Of a stretch of 64,000 nt of DNA, positions 1 through 10,295 are shown piece by piece. Every line of letters begins with the position of its first letter. Within the stretch, counting starts at the first letter, position 1. The DNA lies in the NCBI GenBank assembly GCA_020881915.1, contig JAJFPB010000012.1, positions 682,001-746,000 of the forward strand. Direction: 5' to 3'. A program made the translations under genes and the position numbers. The DNA comes from Paramyrothecium sp. XJ0827 (taxonomy: Eukaryota; Ascomycota; Sordariomycetes; Hypocreales; Stachybotryaceae). The notes below the pieces were generated by a model. That model saw only the letters and a program-made list of their open reading frames with translations. It had not been told where the DNA came from and made no database searches.

Positions 1-1265
1 TCCTCCCCTTCGTCACGGTCCGGTCGCCCAAGCCCGACAGCATCAAGTTCATCACAGGCTTTGCCAGGAAGACGGGAGACCTGTCCGTGCTGAGCCGTCC
101 GGATATAGAGGTCCTGGCGCTGGGCTACGAGCTGGAGTGCGAGCGCAATGGCGGCGACTGGCGGCTAAGGAACACCCCTGGACAGAAGAGGCTGAACGGC
201 CGGCCAGGACAGGGCGACGACGCGGCGAAGACCGAGGCGGAAAACGTCGAGAGCGCAGAGACAAAGGAATCGGGAGCAGCCGTCGAGGGTGCCACCGAGA
301 ACCCCACTGCCGAGGAGGCATCGCCGGCTGAGGGAGCGGCCCCAGAAGCCACAGACTCGGCACAATCACTAGACGCAAAGATGGAGAAGCTGGAGCTTGG
401 AAACGGAGATAACACAAAGACAGACGCCAAGATTGAAGTGCCTTCAACAGAAGCACCAGCAACAGAGGGCGCCGGGCCCTTGGTGGACGGCGAAAAGGCA
501 GATGAGACAGTCGCGCGCGAGGAGGCGGCGGAGGCGGCCGTCGTCGAGACCGTTGACACGCAACCCGACAACACCAACAACCAAGAGGCCGAGGAGGAGG
601 ATGACGACGACGAGGACGGCTGGATCACGCCGTCCAACCTCAAGAAGCACCAGGCCAAGGACGGCAACGGGTCGACGCCGACGCAGCCGGCGGCGCAGAA
701 GACGCTGCAGGCGGCCATCCTGACGTCCGACTACGCGATGCAGAACGTGGCGCTGCGGATCAACCTCAACCTGGTGGCGCCGTCGCTGGCGCGCATCACG
801 CAGCTCAAGACGTGGGTGCTGCGGTGCCACGGGTGCTTCACGGTGACGCGCGACATGGGCCGGCAGTTCTGCCCGTCGTGCGGGCAGCCGACGCTCACGC
901 GGACGAGCTGCTCGACCGACGACCGCGGGCAGTTCCGGCTGCACCTCAAGCGCAACTTCCAGTGGAACAACCGCGGCAACGTCTACAGCGTGCCCAAGCC
1001 CGTCCACGGCTCCGCCCACGGCCGCCTGCACAAGAACGCCCCCGGCGCCAACCCGGGCGGCAAGAACGGCTGGGGCCGCGACCTCATCCTCGCCGAGGAC
1101 CAGAAGGAGTTCGTCCGCGCCGGCGACGAGCAGCGCCGCGCCCGCAGGAGGGACCTCATGGACGAGGACTACCTGCCGGGCATCCTGACGGGCGACCGCA
1201 GGGACGCCGGGGGCAGGATCCGCGTCGGCGCAGGGCGCAACATCAACTCGAGGAAGAAGAGGTAG
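1..1265 (+). CDS. NOB1: NOB1, endonuclease of 20S pre-rRNA (5' partial)
   Basis: The reading frame is open from base 3 and enters from outside the window, so the start codon and the N-terminal half of the PIN nuclease domain are missing. The first residues seen (frame through LSRPDIEVLALGYELE, about 85-135) match the end of a PIN domain. A long acidic, Glu/Ala-rich disordered insert follows, then EEDDDDEDGWITP. The zinc ribbon has two knuckles (CHGC near base 826, CPSCG near 871), followed by the conserved basic tail with FQWNNRGNVYSVPKP and the Lys/Arg-rich end at the TAG stop. In the family, Nob1 cleaves 20S pre-rRNA at site D to give mature 18S rRNA in late cytoplasmic 40S particles. The neighbour on the other strand, NOP10, also serves rRNA/RNP maturation. 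No intron is needed in the visible part. Confidence 0.93.
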   Translation, partial: LPFVTVRSPKPDSIKFITGFARKTGDLSVLSRPDIEVLALGYELECERNGGDWRLRNTPGQKRLNGRPGQGDDAAKTEAENVESAETKESGAAVEGATENPTAEEASPAEGAAPEATDSAQSLDAKMEKLELGNGDNTKTDAKIEVPSTEAPATEGAGPLVDGEKADETVAREEAAEAAVVETVDTQPDNTNNQEAEEEDDDDEDGWITPSNLKKHQAKDGNGSTPTQPAAQKTLQAAILTSDYAMQNVALRINLNLVAPSLARITQLKTWVLRCHGCFTVTRDMGRQFCPSCGQPTLTRTSCSTDDRGQFRLHLKRNFQWNNRGNVYSVPKPVHGSAHGRLHKNAPGANPGGKNGWGRDLILAEDQKEFVRAGDEQRRARRRDLMDEDYLPGILTGDRRDAGGRIRVGAGRNINSRKKR

Positions 1266-1699
1266 ATAGGCGATGGCTGAAGCCAAAAAGACCAAAAAAG
1301 AAGAGTAAAAAGGGGGAGGAAAAAAAAGAGAGCAGCAGTGCAGATATCGGGCCACGGAGTTTTTTACGAGATGGAAAATAAAATCAATGTGAATTTTTTT
1401 ATAAAAAGAATCTGACTGAACGCGCGCGCCTCCCGTCTCTGCCATCATTGTCTCCTCGACGGACCAGAAAACCGCAAGCCACCGCACGTCAGAGCCCCCT
1501 CTCGTCCCAACGCCGGGTTCAAGTAAAAAGAGTTTTCCACGGAACGCCAATAGTACCCAATGCTTCTTATCTTTCTCCCCCTGGGTGACCACCACGACCC
1601 ATCCCATCAATCCATCTCCCCTCCACTAGTCCCGGTCCTAGCCACCCCGATCGTATACATCCATTGAGGTCAAATCGCTGTGCTGCGGAAATTGGATCA
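1266..1699. other. Convergent 3' intergenic (NOB1/NOP10)
   Basis: Holds the 3' ends of two convergent genes. An AATAAAA-like stretch near 1377-1384 could serve NOB1 polyadenylation. I see no other gene. Confidence 0.6.
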
Positions 1700-2021
1700 C
1701 TACTCCTCCTCTGCAAGAAACAAAAGGTTAGCATATATTTTGCAGGCCTAGATAGCTTTCCATCTCAAAGCCAAGACGCAAAGACAAGCCAAGGAAAACC
1801 CAGTCGGGCCCGAACCAAAGCAAGGGGGGGAAAAAAGAGCACTCACTCTGCTGCGTCAGGAGCAGGCCGAAGCGCTTCTTGAGCGTCACGCGCTGCCGCG
1901 ACCACTTGTCGTCGGGCGAGAAGCGCGCGGGGTGCGCCGACTTGGTGACCTGGCCGTGGGCGACCTTCTTGAGGGTGTAGAGGCGGTTGCCGCTGGCGTC
2001 GAGGGTGTACATGAGATGCAT
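1700..2021 (-). CDS. NOP10: NOP10, H/ACA snoRNP subunit
   Basis: Two exons on the minus strand: 2021-1847 and a terminal 11-nt exon 1710-1700. They are separated by a 136-nt intron (1846-1711) with donor GTGAGT, branch GCTAAC and acceptor TTGCAG. The joined product is 61 aa. It begins MHLMYTLD, contains the family signature [20 protein letters not shown] and ends in TQQKEE. Nop10 is the small subunit of box H/ACA RNPs (with Cbf5, Gar1 and Nhp2) that direct pseudouridylation and pre-rRNA processing in the nucleolus. The length and the invariant core fit the family. The last three codons and the stop come only from the tiny exon, so a simple ORF finder runs into intron sequence after the second Gln of TQQ. 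Confidence 0.93.
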
Positions 2022-2792
2022 GGCGGGCGGTATTTGTTTTTTTTCTCTAACCGGGGGTTGATGAAGGAAAGCGAATGTGTGTCCTGGGGCCGTTCGGGTG
2101 CCGGTCAATTGAGGATGGGACTCGACTTGTGGTGAGGTTTGCAGTTTGTTTCGCCTATCGTAGCTTTTCCTTCCGGTTGGTGGTGTTGAGCAGCAGAAAT
2201 TTCGACGGCAGAAAAAATCGGTGTCACGTGTGGGTGGGAGCTTATCGATAACGTGGGTGTCCCGGCGGCCGTGTTGGAGGGAACTGCATCGGCCGAGGGG
2301 CAAGTAACTTACAGGAAGTACCTACTATACCAAGGTACCTGTATAGTAGCATCAGGAAGCACTAGTATAGTAGCATTGGCGTCAGCATAAGAAAAGCAAA
2401 AGCAAAGGCAGAAGCATAGCAACAGCAACCCTGCATTTTGAATGCAAATTCATTTCAGTACGGCAAAGAAGTTAATCTCATCTAGTCCGAGAGCTTCAAA
2501 AATGTCTTGAGATGTGGGACTATTTTTGTGCAAATAAAAATATTGTTTAAGTCAAGCAGTACACTAATTACACCGTCATTGACAAGACATCCAATTCAAA
2601 TCAATTTAAATCAATTCAACACCTCCCAGTCATGAATCGCAACAATAGCCGAATTGCCGTACGCGCTAAGGAAATGCGGACGACCACAAGCACGTGGCAT
2701 CCCATCACACGCCCGTTGGCATACCCAATCTTTTCCATCCCTCCCTTCCACGAGCCACGCGCCCGGGCTCGTCACCGAACACACCTGCGCCG
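2022..2792. other. Intergenic, NOP10 promoter and SPE2 3' region
   Basis: Contains the NOP10 upstream region and the 3' flank of SPE2. Around 2310-2375 there are short repeats of TATAGTAGCAT and GGTACC-rich words, typical low-complexity sequence. No gene is supported. Confidence 0.5.
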
Positions 2793-4373
2793 TTAGATCG
2801 GCTCGCCGACGCGGGCTCCCTTCTCCCCGGCCCAGCCGTCCCGCTCATAGAACCGGAAGACCAGGTCGTAGTCCTCAAAGTCGTGGACGATGCGGTCGAT
2901 GCGGCGGTACCCCTTGACCGGGTCGACCAGCCGCTGCGAGGCCAGGCCGCTGCCGCTGCCGCTGCCGCTGCCGGCGCCCTCGACCATGGTGCCGTAGGGG
3001 TTGGCGCTCTGGCCCTTGGCCTCGAACAGCGTCACGCTGAAGCGGCCCGGCCGGAAGATGCTGACGACGCGCTCGATGATCTCGGCCGTCGTGCGGCCGC
3101 CCTGGCCGCCCGGCACGTTGGTCTCGAACGACGCGAACGAGCAGTTGGGCTCGGGCGTGACGTGCACCGTGAAGTAGTGCGCGGCGTTGGTCCGGTCCGT
3201 CTCGGACGACGCGGCGGGGGGCACCACGCCGTTGGCCGAGAAGCCGCACGGGCTGAAGAGGTAGGCGTCGATGCGGGCGTCCGGGTACTGCGAGGTGGGG
3301 TACACGTCCGACAGGCCGCAGCTCTCCGACACGACCGTGCCGAGAGCGTGGCCCTCGGTGGTCAGCGCCTCGATGGGATCGAGCTTGTCCGCCTTGGCCT
3401 CGGCGTCCTCGCCGTTGCTGAACACGTCGACCTCGTCGTCGAGCGGGCCCAGGCTGTCGACGGCCTTCTGGCGAGCCTCCTTGGCCTCAGCAGCGAGCTT
3501 GTCACTCGCGACCGCACTCGCGTGTGACAGGTAGAACTGCTTGGCGTTCTCGACGTCGAGGTCCGTCATGAGGATCTCGAGCGTCTCGTCGCCCTGGCCG
3601 GCGCCCCCGAAGCCGACGCCCGCGGGAATCTTGGCCAAGCGCTCCGCCGACTCCGAATCGGGCGTGCGAGGCGGCGTCAGGGCCTGGTTGGGGCTCGTGA
3701 TGTACAGGTACCAGTGGTCGCCGTTCATCTTGCCAACCATGTAGGCGCTCCCGCCCTCGAACATGTCGTCGAGGTACTTGACCTCCTGCTTCCAGCTCCG
3801 GTGGGGGCCCTGCTGCCGATCCGGGAACAAGAAGTTCTTGCGGCTGTAGAAGACGCGGTACGGGGTGGCGGCGGCGCGGATGTCGGTGACGGCGTCGGCA
3901 TTGTGGAAGGGGAAGCCGGCGTCGACGGCGGCGATGTGCAGCATGCGCTGGAGCCCGAGCAGGAGGGTCGTGGTGCCGCACGTCTTGAGGATGAGCTTGT
4001 GGGGGAAGACGAACATGCTCGACTCGGAGAGCAGGTAGGCATCGACGACGTCGGACTCGAGGACGGAGAGGATCTTGCAGTTGACCATGTCGAGCATGCC
4101 GACCCACGTTTCCGCCTTGACCGCCTTCAGGCCATTGGGCTGCGCGCCGACGGGAAGGGCGGCGGCGCTGGGGGCGAACCACACCTCGAGAAGCTTCTCC
4201 GGGCCTGCGGACGGTTAGCGATGCCAATTCGCGACAGAAACAAAGCACAATGACTGACCTTCAAAGGCATTGGTGGAGTCTAGGTCAGCGGCGACATCGT
4301 GATTAATAGTCAGATGCGGCGTGGCCTCGGACGGAGAAAAGGTGTAATCATTGGGCACGGAGAGGTTGACCAT
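2793..4373 (-). CDS. SPE2: S-adenosylmethionine decarboxylase proenzyme
   Basis: Exon 1 runs 4373-4259 (starts MVNLSVPNDYTFSP). A 54-nt intron spans 4258-4205 (GTCAGT...GCTAAC...GCAG). Exon 2 runs 4204-2793; the total is 508 aa. The self-cleavage motif YLLSESSMFV places the Glu-Ser scissile bond near residues 99/100, where Ser becomes the pyruvoyl cofactor. The catalytic Cys of KTCGTTTLL lies near 114. FPFHNAD, HYFTVHVTPEPNCSFASFET and the C-terminal FYERDGWAGE are also family hallmarks. The enzyme makes decarboxylated AdoMet, the aminopropyl donor for spermidine and spermine. The start is the first ATG after a long ATG-poor leader. An insert of about 80 residues (roughly 3330-3590) rich in Ala/Asp/Glu is typical of fungal forms. 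The leader holds short upstream ORFs and a strong splice donor, so translational control by uORFs, known for this gene in animals and plants, is plausible here. Confidence 0.96.
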
Positions 4374-6179
4374 CTCGTTGGCTGGGCGGTTTCCGCGCGC
4401 ACGTGTCGACGAGGCGGGTCTGGCGATGTTGTTTTCTGTCTTGCCCCCGAGAGGTGAGGCAGAGTCCGCGGAGCACTAGCTACGCCTCAAACAGACGTTG
4501 CGGCGTCCGTCCGAGAGAGTAGGCCCACAGGAATGTGAGGGTCCGTTACGCGCTGGCGGAAGCCAGCAGCAATGATTTCTCGGCGGAAGATTGGCTCAAC
4601 GTCTCGCAAGAGGACGTGAGGCGGGACCGAAGGAGACTTCGTGGTGCGGCGAGTCTGGCGGTGGGCTGGACGGGATGAGGCGAGGTGCCGGTTTTGGTAC
4701 GAGGGAATCGTCGGGGGGTGTTCACGTATTGTGATGTTCAGTATGGGAAGGCTGGTTTACCAAATGGGTGCTATCGAGGCCTTGGCAGTCGGAGCTGTCA
4801 GCATAGGAGCCGGGGACAGACGAGAGAGCGGAGAGGCGGTGTCGGTCAAGGATACTCACTTGGAAGGCCGCGAGAAGAGGAAGCGCAGGAGATCCGTCGA
4901 TCTCATAGAAGGCCGTGGGAGGAACCGGGGCGAGGGTCAGAGGTCACAGCTCCGCGAGAGCTGTGGTAGTTTATGCGTGGCGAGCGAGTCACGAAGTCGT
5001 CAACATCGAATTGCCGGGCTTTGGGTCGCGGTGTGACGAGCGTCGTCGGGGGATGGGCAGCAAACAAACAAAAAAGCCGTCCGTCTGCTTGGTTGAACAA
5101 CGTCGGGGGGCCAACAATGTTGAACAGGACAAATGCTGCGAACAGAGAGTCCAGCGAGGCCAAGGGTGTGCGAGCGGGAAAAGACGTTCTGGCCAGAGTC
5201 GGTGTGATGTGATATGGAGTGGTGTAGCCAGCGGTGGGCGGAGTGGTGTGTGAGAGGTAATTTTTTTTCTTTTCTGCCGTCCCGTCTCTGTGGCGGGGCA
5301 AGATGATGATTTGCTCTGCGTTGCGTCGTCGCCGTCCATTTTTGTGTGTGTGTGCGCGTGCGTCCAGCAGCCATCAACCTTCAACCAACGGCTGGGCCCG
5401 CTGAAAAAACTGGCTGTTTTCAGCGGGCGGCTGGCCTGCCCGCGGTGGATTAGGGGAGTTAGCTTGGGGGAAGAGCGCCAGGAACAGGACCGATGGTGGG
5501 GGTAAGTTGGGCTCTTTTTTCTCGCTTCTTCTTGTTTAGGTACCTCCCATACCCTACTTGCTAGGTAGGGTAATTAGGTACCTCACCTTACCTTACCTTG
5601 GAGGGGCTGGGTTGGGTTGGGTTGGGCACGCCGCCGGCTTGAAAGACGCTGCGTCATTGCAGACGATCTGGATCCAATTTTTTTTTAATTGTTTATTGTT
5701 CTACTCGGTCTAGACACGGATCGATCTGGCCAAGGGAGCCGAGGAACCGGCACGACATGCGAACAACTTCTTTCCGCACTGAGCAATTAGACAAACCTGA
5801 TTGTCATGATCGCGTTCCGGCATGTGCAGGATTAATTGGTGCACACACCTACTCAAGCGCGGCTGTTCACTCGCCCAAGTAATTCCCTCTCCTCTCGTCA
5901 CCGTTGCAGCCGGCTCTGGGGCGGCACATGCGGCCCGTTGCCGGCGCACGCCCTCCTCCACTTACACAGGTTTTGGTGTACGAGACATGAGCCGTTGCCG
6001 CGTGCTGATACATACACCTTTCAAATGCTACTTTTATTTTGTTTTCAATTCTTACATGCTGAGAGTGAATCAGTATGAAATAAGGTAGCATGTACAATGA
6101 CCCATTACCTTCAACACAGCCTCATCAAACTCTCACACACTTACACGCTTGACCTGGTTTCCCAAAGCACAACCCCATA
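4374..6179. other. SPE2 leader/promoter and intergenic DNA
   Basis: On the minus strand, bases 4374-4801 upstream of SPE2 contain no ATG. Two short upstream ORFs then occur: one starting near 4804 (15 codons, MLTAPTAKASIAPIW) and one at 4906 (see separate entry). A canonical donor GTGAGTATC begins at 4859. Further out, 5540-5630 holds TACCTTACC-type words and a (TTGGG)n-like run at 5607-5627. Several overlapping reading frames here look like chance GC-rich frames. I see no convincing protein gene. Confidence 0.45.
4856..4906 (-). promoter_or_regulatory. Candidate uORF in SPE2 leader
   Basis: A 16-codon frame, MRSTDLLRFLFSRPSK then TGA, begins at 4906 on the SPE2 strand, about 530 nt before the main ATG. 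Its stop codon lies inside a perfect splice donor (AA/GTGAGT, intron from 4859), so splicing would remove the stop and change the peptide end. The start context is weak (T at -3), which would allow leaky scanning. Role inferred from position and from known uORF control of this enzyme elsewhere; not proven. Confidence 0.35.
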
Positions 6180-6785
6180 CTATAACACACCAGCAGGCTC
6201 CTCTTCCTTGATCGACTCACCTGCTTCCACGAGCTTCGTCTGGATTTCTGCCGCCCCTTCATCCACAGCCATCTCGACCATGACGAACTGAAGGTCGTCC
6301 ACCATCGCCCAGATGCTGTAGCCCTCGCCCAGCTGGAAGCCCCGGTCCGGCCGCCACTCCCGCTTCCCCCCTTCATATCCCTTGCCCGTGCGGACGTGGA
6401 CGCCGCTGATGCGCCCGTCCACCGGGACGTACAGGCACGTCGTGCCCGGCGGCGTCTTGAGTCCACGCCCGGCCCGCAGCTGGACGACGCGCTTCTGTGC
6501 CTTGGCCGTGCCGGTCAACGACTGGACGGGAGGAAGGGACGGTCAGTCGATCACGAGGGTTCGGGTCAATCTAAGCGAGGTATTATGTATACGCACATGA
6601 TCTGCGACCAATTGCTCCCACAACCGCTCGTGGGCCGGGAGCCAGTCGAACGTGTACCCCTTCCGGCCTGCCTTGATGCCGCGCTTCCAGTCCGTGGTCC
6701 TGGGCAGGGGCTGTTCGTTGCAGAGCCTCTCGCCAGCCACCGCGGCCAACCGCTGCGCGGCCGTCGACAGTTCGAATTGGCTCAT
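6180..6785 (-). CDS. Hypothetical protein, 176 aa
   Basis: Two exons: 6785-6597 (63 codons, starting MSQFELSTAAQRLAAVAG) and 6521-6180 (113 codons plus TAG). They are joined across a 75-nt intron (6596-6522; donor GTGCGT, branch-like CTGACC, acceptor CCAG), phase 0, so the junction reads ADH-SLTGTAKAQKRV. No signal peptide or membrane segment is visible. The second half contains PPGTTCLYVPVDGRISGVHV and a D/E-rich acidic tail. I do not recognise the family. Continuous frame, clean splice sites and codon use like its neighbours support a real gene. It is followed downstream by the SPE2 leader region and preceded by the tyrosinase promoter region. Confidence 0.72.
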
Positions 6786-7478
6786 CTCCCCAGGACCCCG
6801 TTGAGAAACGAAACGCGCAGGCCGGCGCGATGTGTGGATACTTTAAGCCGGCCTATTGCGTAGAGAGAAGTCGTAGACAGAAAAACGAGTGCTTGTTGTA
6901 TAGCAAGTCACCAGCGGCCGCAGACTTCAGCATCGTGAGGATCTGATCAATCCCACGACTCAAAACATGTAGCCAAGAATAAATTAAGCATGAATACACG
7001 ACTCGGTCTGTTGCTCAATCTCGGCTGCGCCCGACTCCCCACCCCGGCCAGCACAGCGCACACCATTGGCCCGCCTATTGACAAGCGGCTTCTCGACCTG
7101 CTGAAGCCCACGAGGGGATCAAGCATCAGATCGAAAAGAAAAGCAGCCGCATGAAAGGCCCACACCGAACAACCTTGCCCAGAAACTACGGGTGCAGGAC
7201 CCTTTGCTGCTTGCTTCCCCTTCAGCCTCCCGGGGCCTTCCGGGAAACTGTTATCTTGGCGCATCCGCTCCCTTCCCTGCACTGCAACCCTGCCTCCCCG
7301 ATGCGGTAGGGTGGCCGGATCGCTTGAAGAGTGGCCCTCGCTAGCACACATCTTCTCAGCCCGTCTTGACCCTGGTGGCGATGGGGGACGGATGGAACAC
7401 CAAAAATCTCACACCGCTCGGTGTGCGTAGGGCCACTCGAGGTCTGCCCACCCCGGCTCGCTCAGGATTGCGATCCGT

Positions 7479-7547
7479 ATCTGCACCGGAAGGGCTTCCG
7501 CTTCTGCAACGGCCGGGGCCTCGAATCTGCACCGGGACCCTTCCGCT
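7479..7547 (+). repeat. Imperfect ~23-bp direct repeat
   Basis: ATCTGCACCGG...CTTCCGCT occurs at 7479-7502 and again at 7525-7547, with the middle bases changed. It lies 270-335 nt upstream of the tyrosinase start and may be a regulator site. Confidence 0.55.
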
Positions 7548-7596
7548 AGGACTACACCGGTTTGCACAACAGATGGCATCATGTGTAAGCGGGTTA

Positions 7597-7630
7597 TGAT
7601 TCCCGAGAGGGGGCTTTGATTCCCGAGAGG
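7597..7630 (+). repeat. 14-bp direct repeat, 20-bp period
   Basis: TGATTCCCGAGAGG is present exactly at 7597-7610 and 7617-7630. The 20-bp period (about two helical turns), 185-220 nt before the tyrosinase ATG, suits side-by-side binding of a regulator. Confidence 0.6.
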
Positions 7631-7708
7631 AAACTGGGTTCGACTCTCCTCGATCAATGGTACGATGCAAGCCCGTGGAAGTGGTCTAGCCTGGGCGATG
7701 TCGAGGGC

Positions 7709-7716
7709 TATATAAG
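7709..7716 (+). promoter_or_regulatory. TATA box of tyrosinase gene
   Basis: TATATAAG sits 99 nt before the ATG at 7815, a usual distance for a fungal TATA promoter. Confidence 0.6.
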
Positions 7717-7814
7717 TGACCGTTCTGGCAGCGAAATGCAATACTTGTGCGTCACAGGCTTACATTTCCCAAGCAATTCTCGTAAGGGCTCAAGTACTTA
7801 ACCGGCAGACCACC

Positions 7815-8854
7815 ATGAGATACCTCCAAGCCCTCGCCGTCGCCCTGGGTCTTGTGCAGGCCACGGCCGCCTTGCCCGCCGATGCAACGTTGGCCCCCCG
7901 CCAGGCATCCTGCTCATCGCCTCGCCTGCGCAAGTCCTGGAACGCTGCCACCGCTACCGAGAAGAAGGCGTACATTGATGCCGCCGTCTGCCTGACCAAG
8001 AAGCCCTCCAAGCTCGGCCACGCGGCCTCAACCATCCACGATGACTTCTCGTGGGTCCATAACAAGCTGAACCTCGAGATTCACGCCGTGGCCGCCTTCC
8101 TGCCCTGGCACCGCCTCTTCATCCATACCTACGAAAATGCGTTGAGGACCGAGTGCGGCTACACCGGCACGGCCCTGTACTGGGACTGGGTTGCGGACTC
8201 GGGCGCCCCGGCTTCGGCCTCGGTCTGGGACCCGACGACGGGCTTCGGCGGCAACGGCGTCAGCCGCGACGGGACTGCCTTCAGCTACTGCGTCCCCAAC
8301 GGGCCCTTCACGCACTACCGGCCCACGTACTGGGTCAACAACACGCAGCCGCACTGCCTGCAGCGCGCCTTCAGGAGCGGCATCCCCCAGGCGAACCTGC
8401 AGGAGATGGTGGGCTTCGCCTACGACGAGGACGTCGTCGCGGCCCTCTTCAATTACCAGAACTTCCTCGGCTTCCACCGGTCGCTCGAGATCGGCCCCCA
8501 CAACGCCGTCCACAGCGGCATCGCGGGCAACTTCGGCGACATGGGCCCCTCCACGTCCCCCAACGGTAAGCAGAGGTTCCTGGCAGAGAGACCTTTGAAG
8601 AGTTGACACTGACAAAATGCAACTTAGACCCCATCTTCTACCTGGTCCACGCCAAGGTCGATCAGATCTGGTGGACGTGGCAGCAGCAGTCCGCGAGCCG
8701 GGTGCTGGACTACGCGGGCAACAAATGGCCTGAGAACTCGGAGGGCATGGGCGCCTCGCTGGGTGACACGCTGCGTCTGCTGGGACTGAGCGCAGATAAA
8801 AAGGTCCGTGATGTAATGGACACGAAGAATACGGAGCTGTGCTATAAGTATTAG
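7815..8854 (+). CDS. Secreted tyrosinase/catechol-oxidase family protein
   Basis: Exons 7815-8565 and 8628-8854, with a 62-nt intron (GTAAGC...TTAG). The product is 325 aa. Residues 1-20 form a signal peptide (MRYLQALAVALGLVQATAAL). The type-3 copper site is complete: CuA ligands His82, His90 and His99 (in FLPWHRLF), CuB ligands His229 and His233 (GPHNAVH) and His258 (DPIFYLVHAKVDQIWW). In most relatives the last motif has HH; here the first His is Val (Val257), while the metal ligand is kept. The short form without a C-terminal domain resembles the family of short fungal catechol oxidases/tyrosinases (CxxxxLRKxW...EKKAYIDAVxCL start). It probably oxidises phenols outside the cell; the exact substrate cannot be read. 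A TATA box and direct repeats lie upstream. Confidence 0.9.
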
Positions 8855-9304
8855 ATTACACAAGCCACCGAGACCAATAAAAGAAATACCCTCAAACCGA
8901 GCTAAGTTATGTACTGCGATATTGCTGGCGGTATACGGGGAAGGCGACTGCTCACGTTGAAGAACTCCTCCAGCGGAAAGACGATCTAAGCTCATAGTCT
9001 GAGAGGAGAATGGAGATTGCGTCAGGTAAGGCGGTGAAATGACATGGCGCTATCAGAGCCCATCTTGGCTCCACGATGGGACAATGGATGGCTTGGTGGT
9101 GGCATGGAGACGGCGACCCAGCCCCCCGGGTTACGTTGGCGAGCAATACAGAACATGCCGCGCATCACAGCGCCTTGAAGATGACCCAAAACAGCGCGAC
9201 TTACATGGAAGTTCTCGGTAAGAGATTGGCCGGCAAGCACCACATGTCACAATCACCACATCACTCGAGCTTCGAAACAATCAAGTTGCGCAAAGCATCA
9301 ATCG
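8855..9304. other. Intergenic 3' flanks
   Basis: Convergent 3' ends of the tyrosinase gene and CFD1. AATAAAAG near 8876 could be the tyrosinase polyadenylation signal. Nothing else is seen. Confidence 0.5.
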
Positions 9305-10295
9305 TCATGTTCCCCCCGCACTAGCTACGCCCTGAATCATCGCCTCCGTGATGCCCTTGAACACGTGGCTCAGCGAGCAGTCCCCGTATTTGTCCACCAG
9401 CGCCGTCTGCCTGTCCTCCTCCGCGCGGTCGCCGTCCTCGCCGCCGTCGCCGGCTGCCGACGAGATGTCGGTGCCCGCGATGCTCGTGCCCGTCGGGTAC
9501 CGCGGGCGCGTGCCCTCTTCGATGAGGGTGATGAACTGGGCGTCCATGGGCACGGAGCCCAGGAACGGCACGCGGAACTCATCCGCCATGGACCGGCCGC
9601 CGCCGGAGCCGAAGATGTCGGTGCACTCGGAGCAGTGGGGGCAGACGAAGCCGCTCATGTTCTCGACGACGCCGAGGACGCGGATGCCCGTCTTGGCGCA
9701 GAAGTTGAGCTCCTTGCGCACGTCGGCCGTCGCAACGGCCTGGGGCGTCGTGACGACGACGGCGCCGGCGACCTGGCCGGGGCGGGCGTCGCGCTGCAGC
9801 GTCTCGGCCAAGGAGATGTGCTCGTCGCTGGTGCCGGGGGGCGTGTCGACCAGCAAGTAGTCGACGTCGTCCCACAGCACGTCCTTGAGGAACTGGCGGA
9901 TCATGGCCGTCTTCTTGGGCCCGCGCCAGACGACGGCGTCGCCGCGCCGGGCCAGCAGGAAGCCGAGGCTCATGGCGTGCAGGCTGCCGCGGCCGGCGGC
10001 CGGGTCGGCGGCGTGGACGAGGACGGGCGCCCATCCGCCGGGCACCTGCGTCACCTTGGACTCCTCGATGGAGAGCATGCGCGGCATCGACGGGCCCGTG
10101 AGGTCGATGTCGAGGATCCCGACCGAGTGGCCGGCGAGCGAGAGCGAGAGGGCGAGCTGCGTCGTGACGGACGACTTGCCGACGCCGCCCTTACCGGAGA
10201 GGACCTGGAGACGCGCGCGTTAGAAAGGAGAGAGCTTGTCGCGAGACGAGGGCGCATCTTACCAGCACAATGTGCTTGACCTTTGCCAGACTCAT
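9305..10295 (-). CDS. CFD1: CFD1, cytosolic Fe-S cluster scaffold ATPase
   Basis: Exon 1 is 33 nt (10295-10263, [11 protein letters not shown]). A 58-nt intron follows (10262-10205; GTAAGA...CTAAC...CCAG). Exon 2 runs 10204-9305; total 310 aa. The deviant Walker A motif [10 protein letters not shown] starts at residue 14. [12 protein letters not shown] and the C-terminal CPHC pair (in [15 protein letters not shown]) place it in the Mrp/NBP35 family. The lack of the N-terminal four-Cys ferredoxin motif seen in Nbp35 makes it the Cfd1/NUBP2 member. With Nbp35 it forms the scaffold that builds 4Fe-4S clusters for cytosolic and nuclear proteins. An Asp/Glu/Gly-rich insert near the end (about 9420-9475) is a lineage-specific extra. 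The gene reads toward the tyrosinase gene. Confidence 0.95.

Larger units (their letters stand above)
6786..7814. other. Intergenic region upstream of tyrosinase
   Basis: Divergent promoter space between the 176-aa gene and the tyrosinase gene. It contains two sets of direct repeats and a TATA box (separate entries). No further gene is supported. Confidence 0.5.

Noticed and set aside
444..1610. Long minus-strand frame over NOB1
   Set aside because: GC-rich shadow frame opposite a clear conserved gene; no domain of its own.
5607..5627. TTGGG repeats as interstitial telomere
   Set aside because: Fungal telomere repeat is TTAGGG; the run is short and surrounded by similar low-complexity words.
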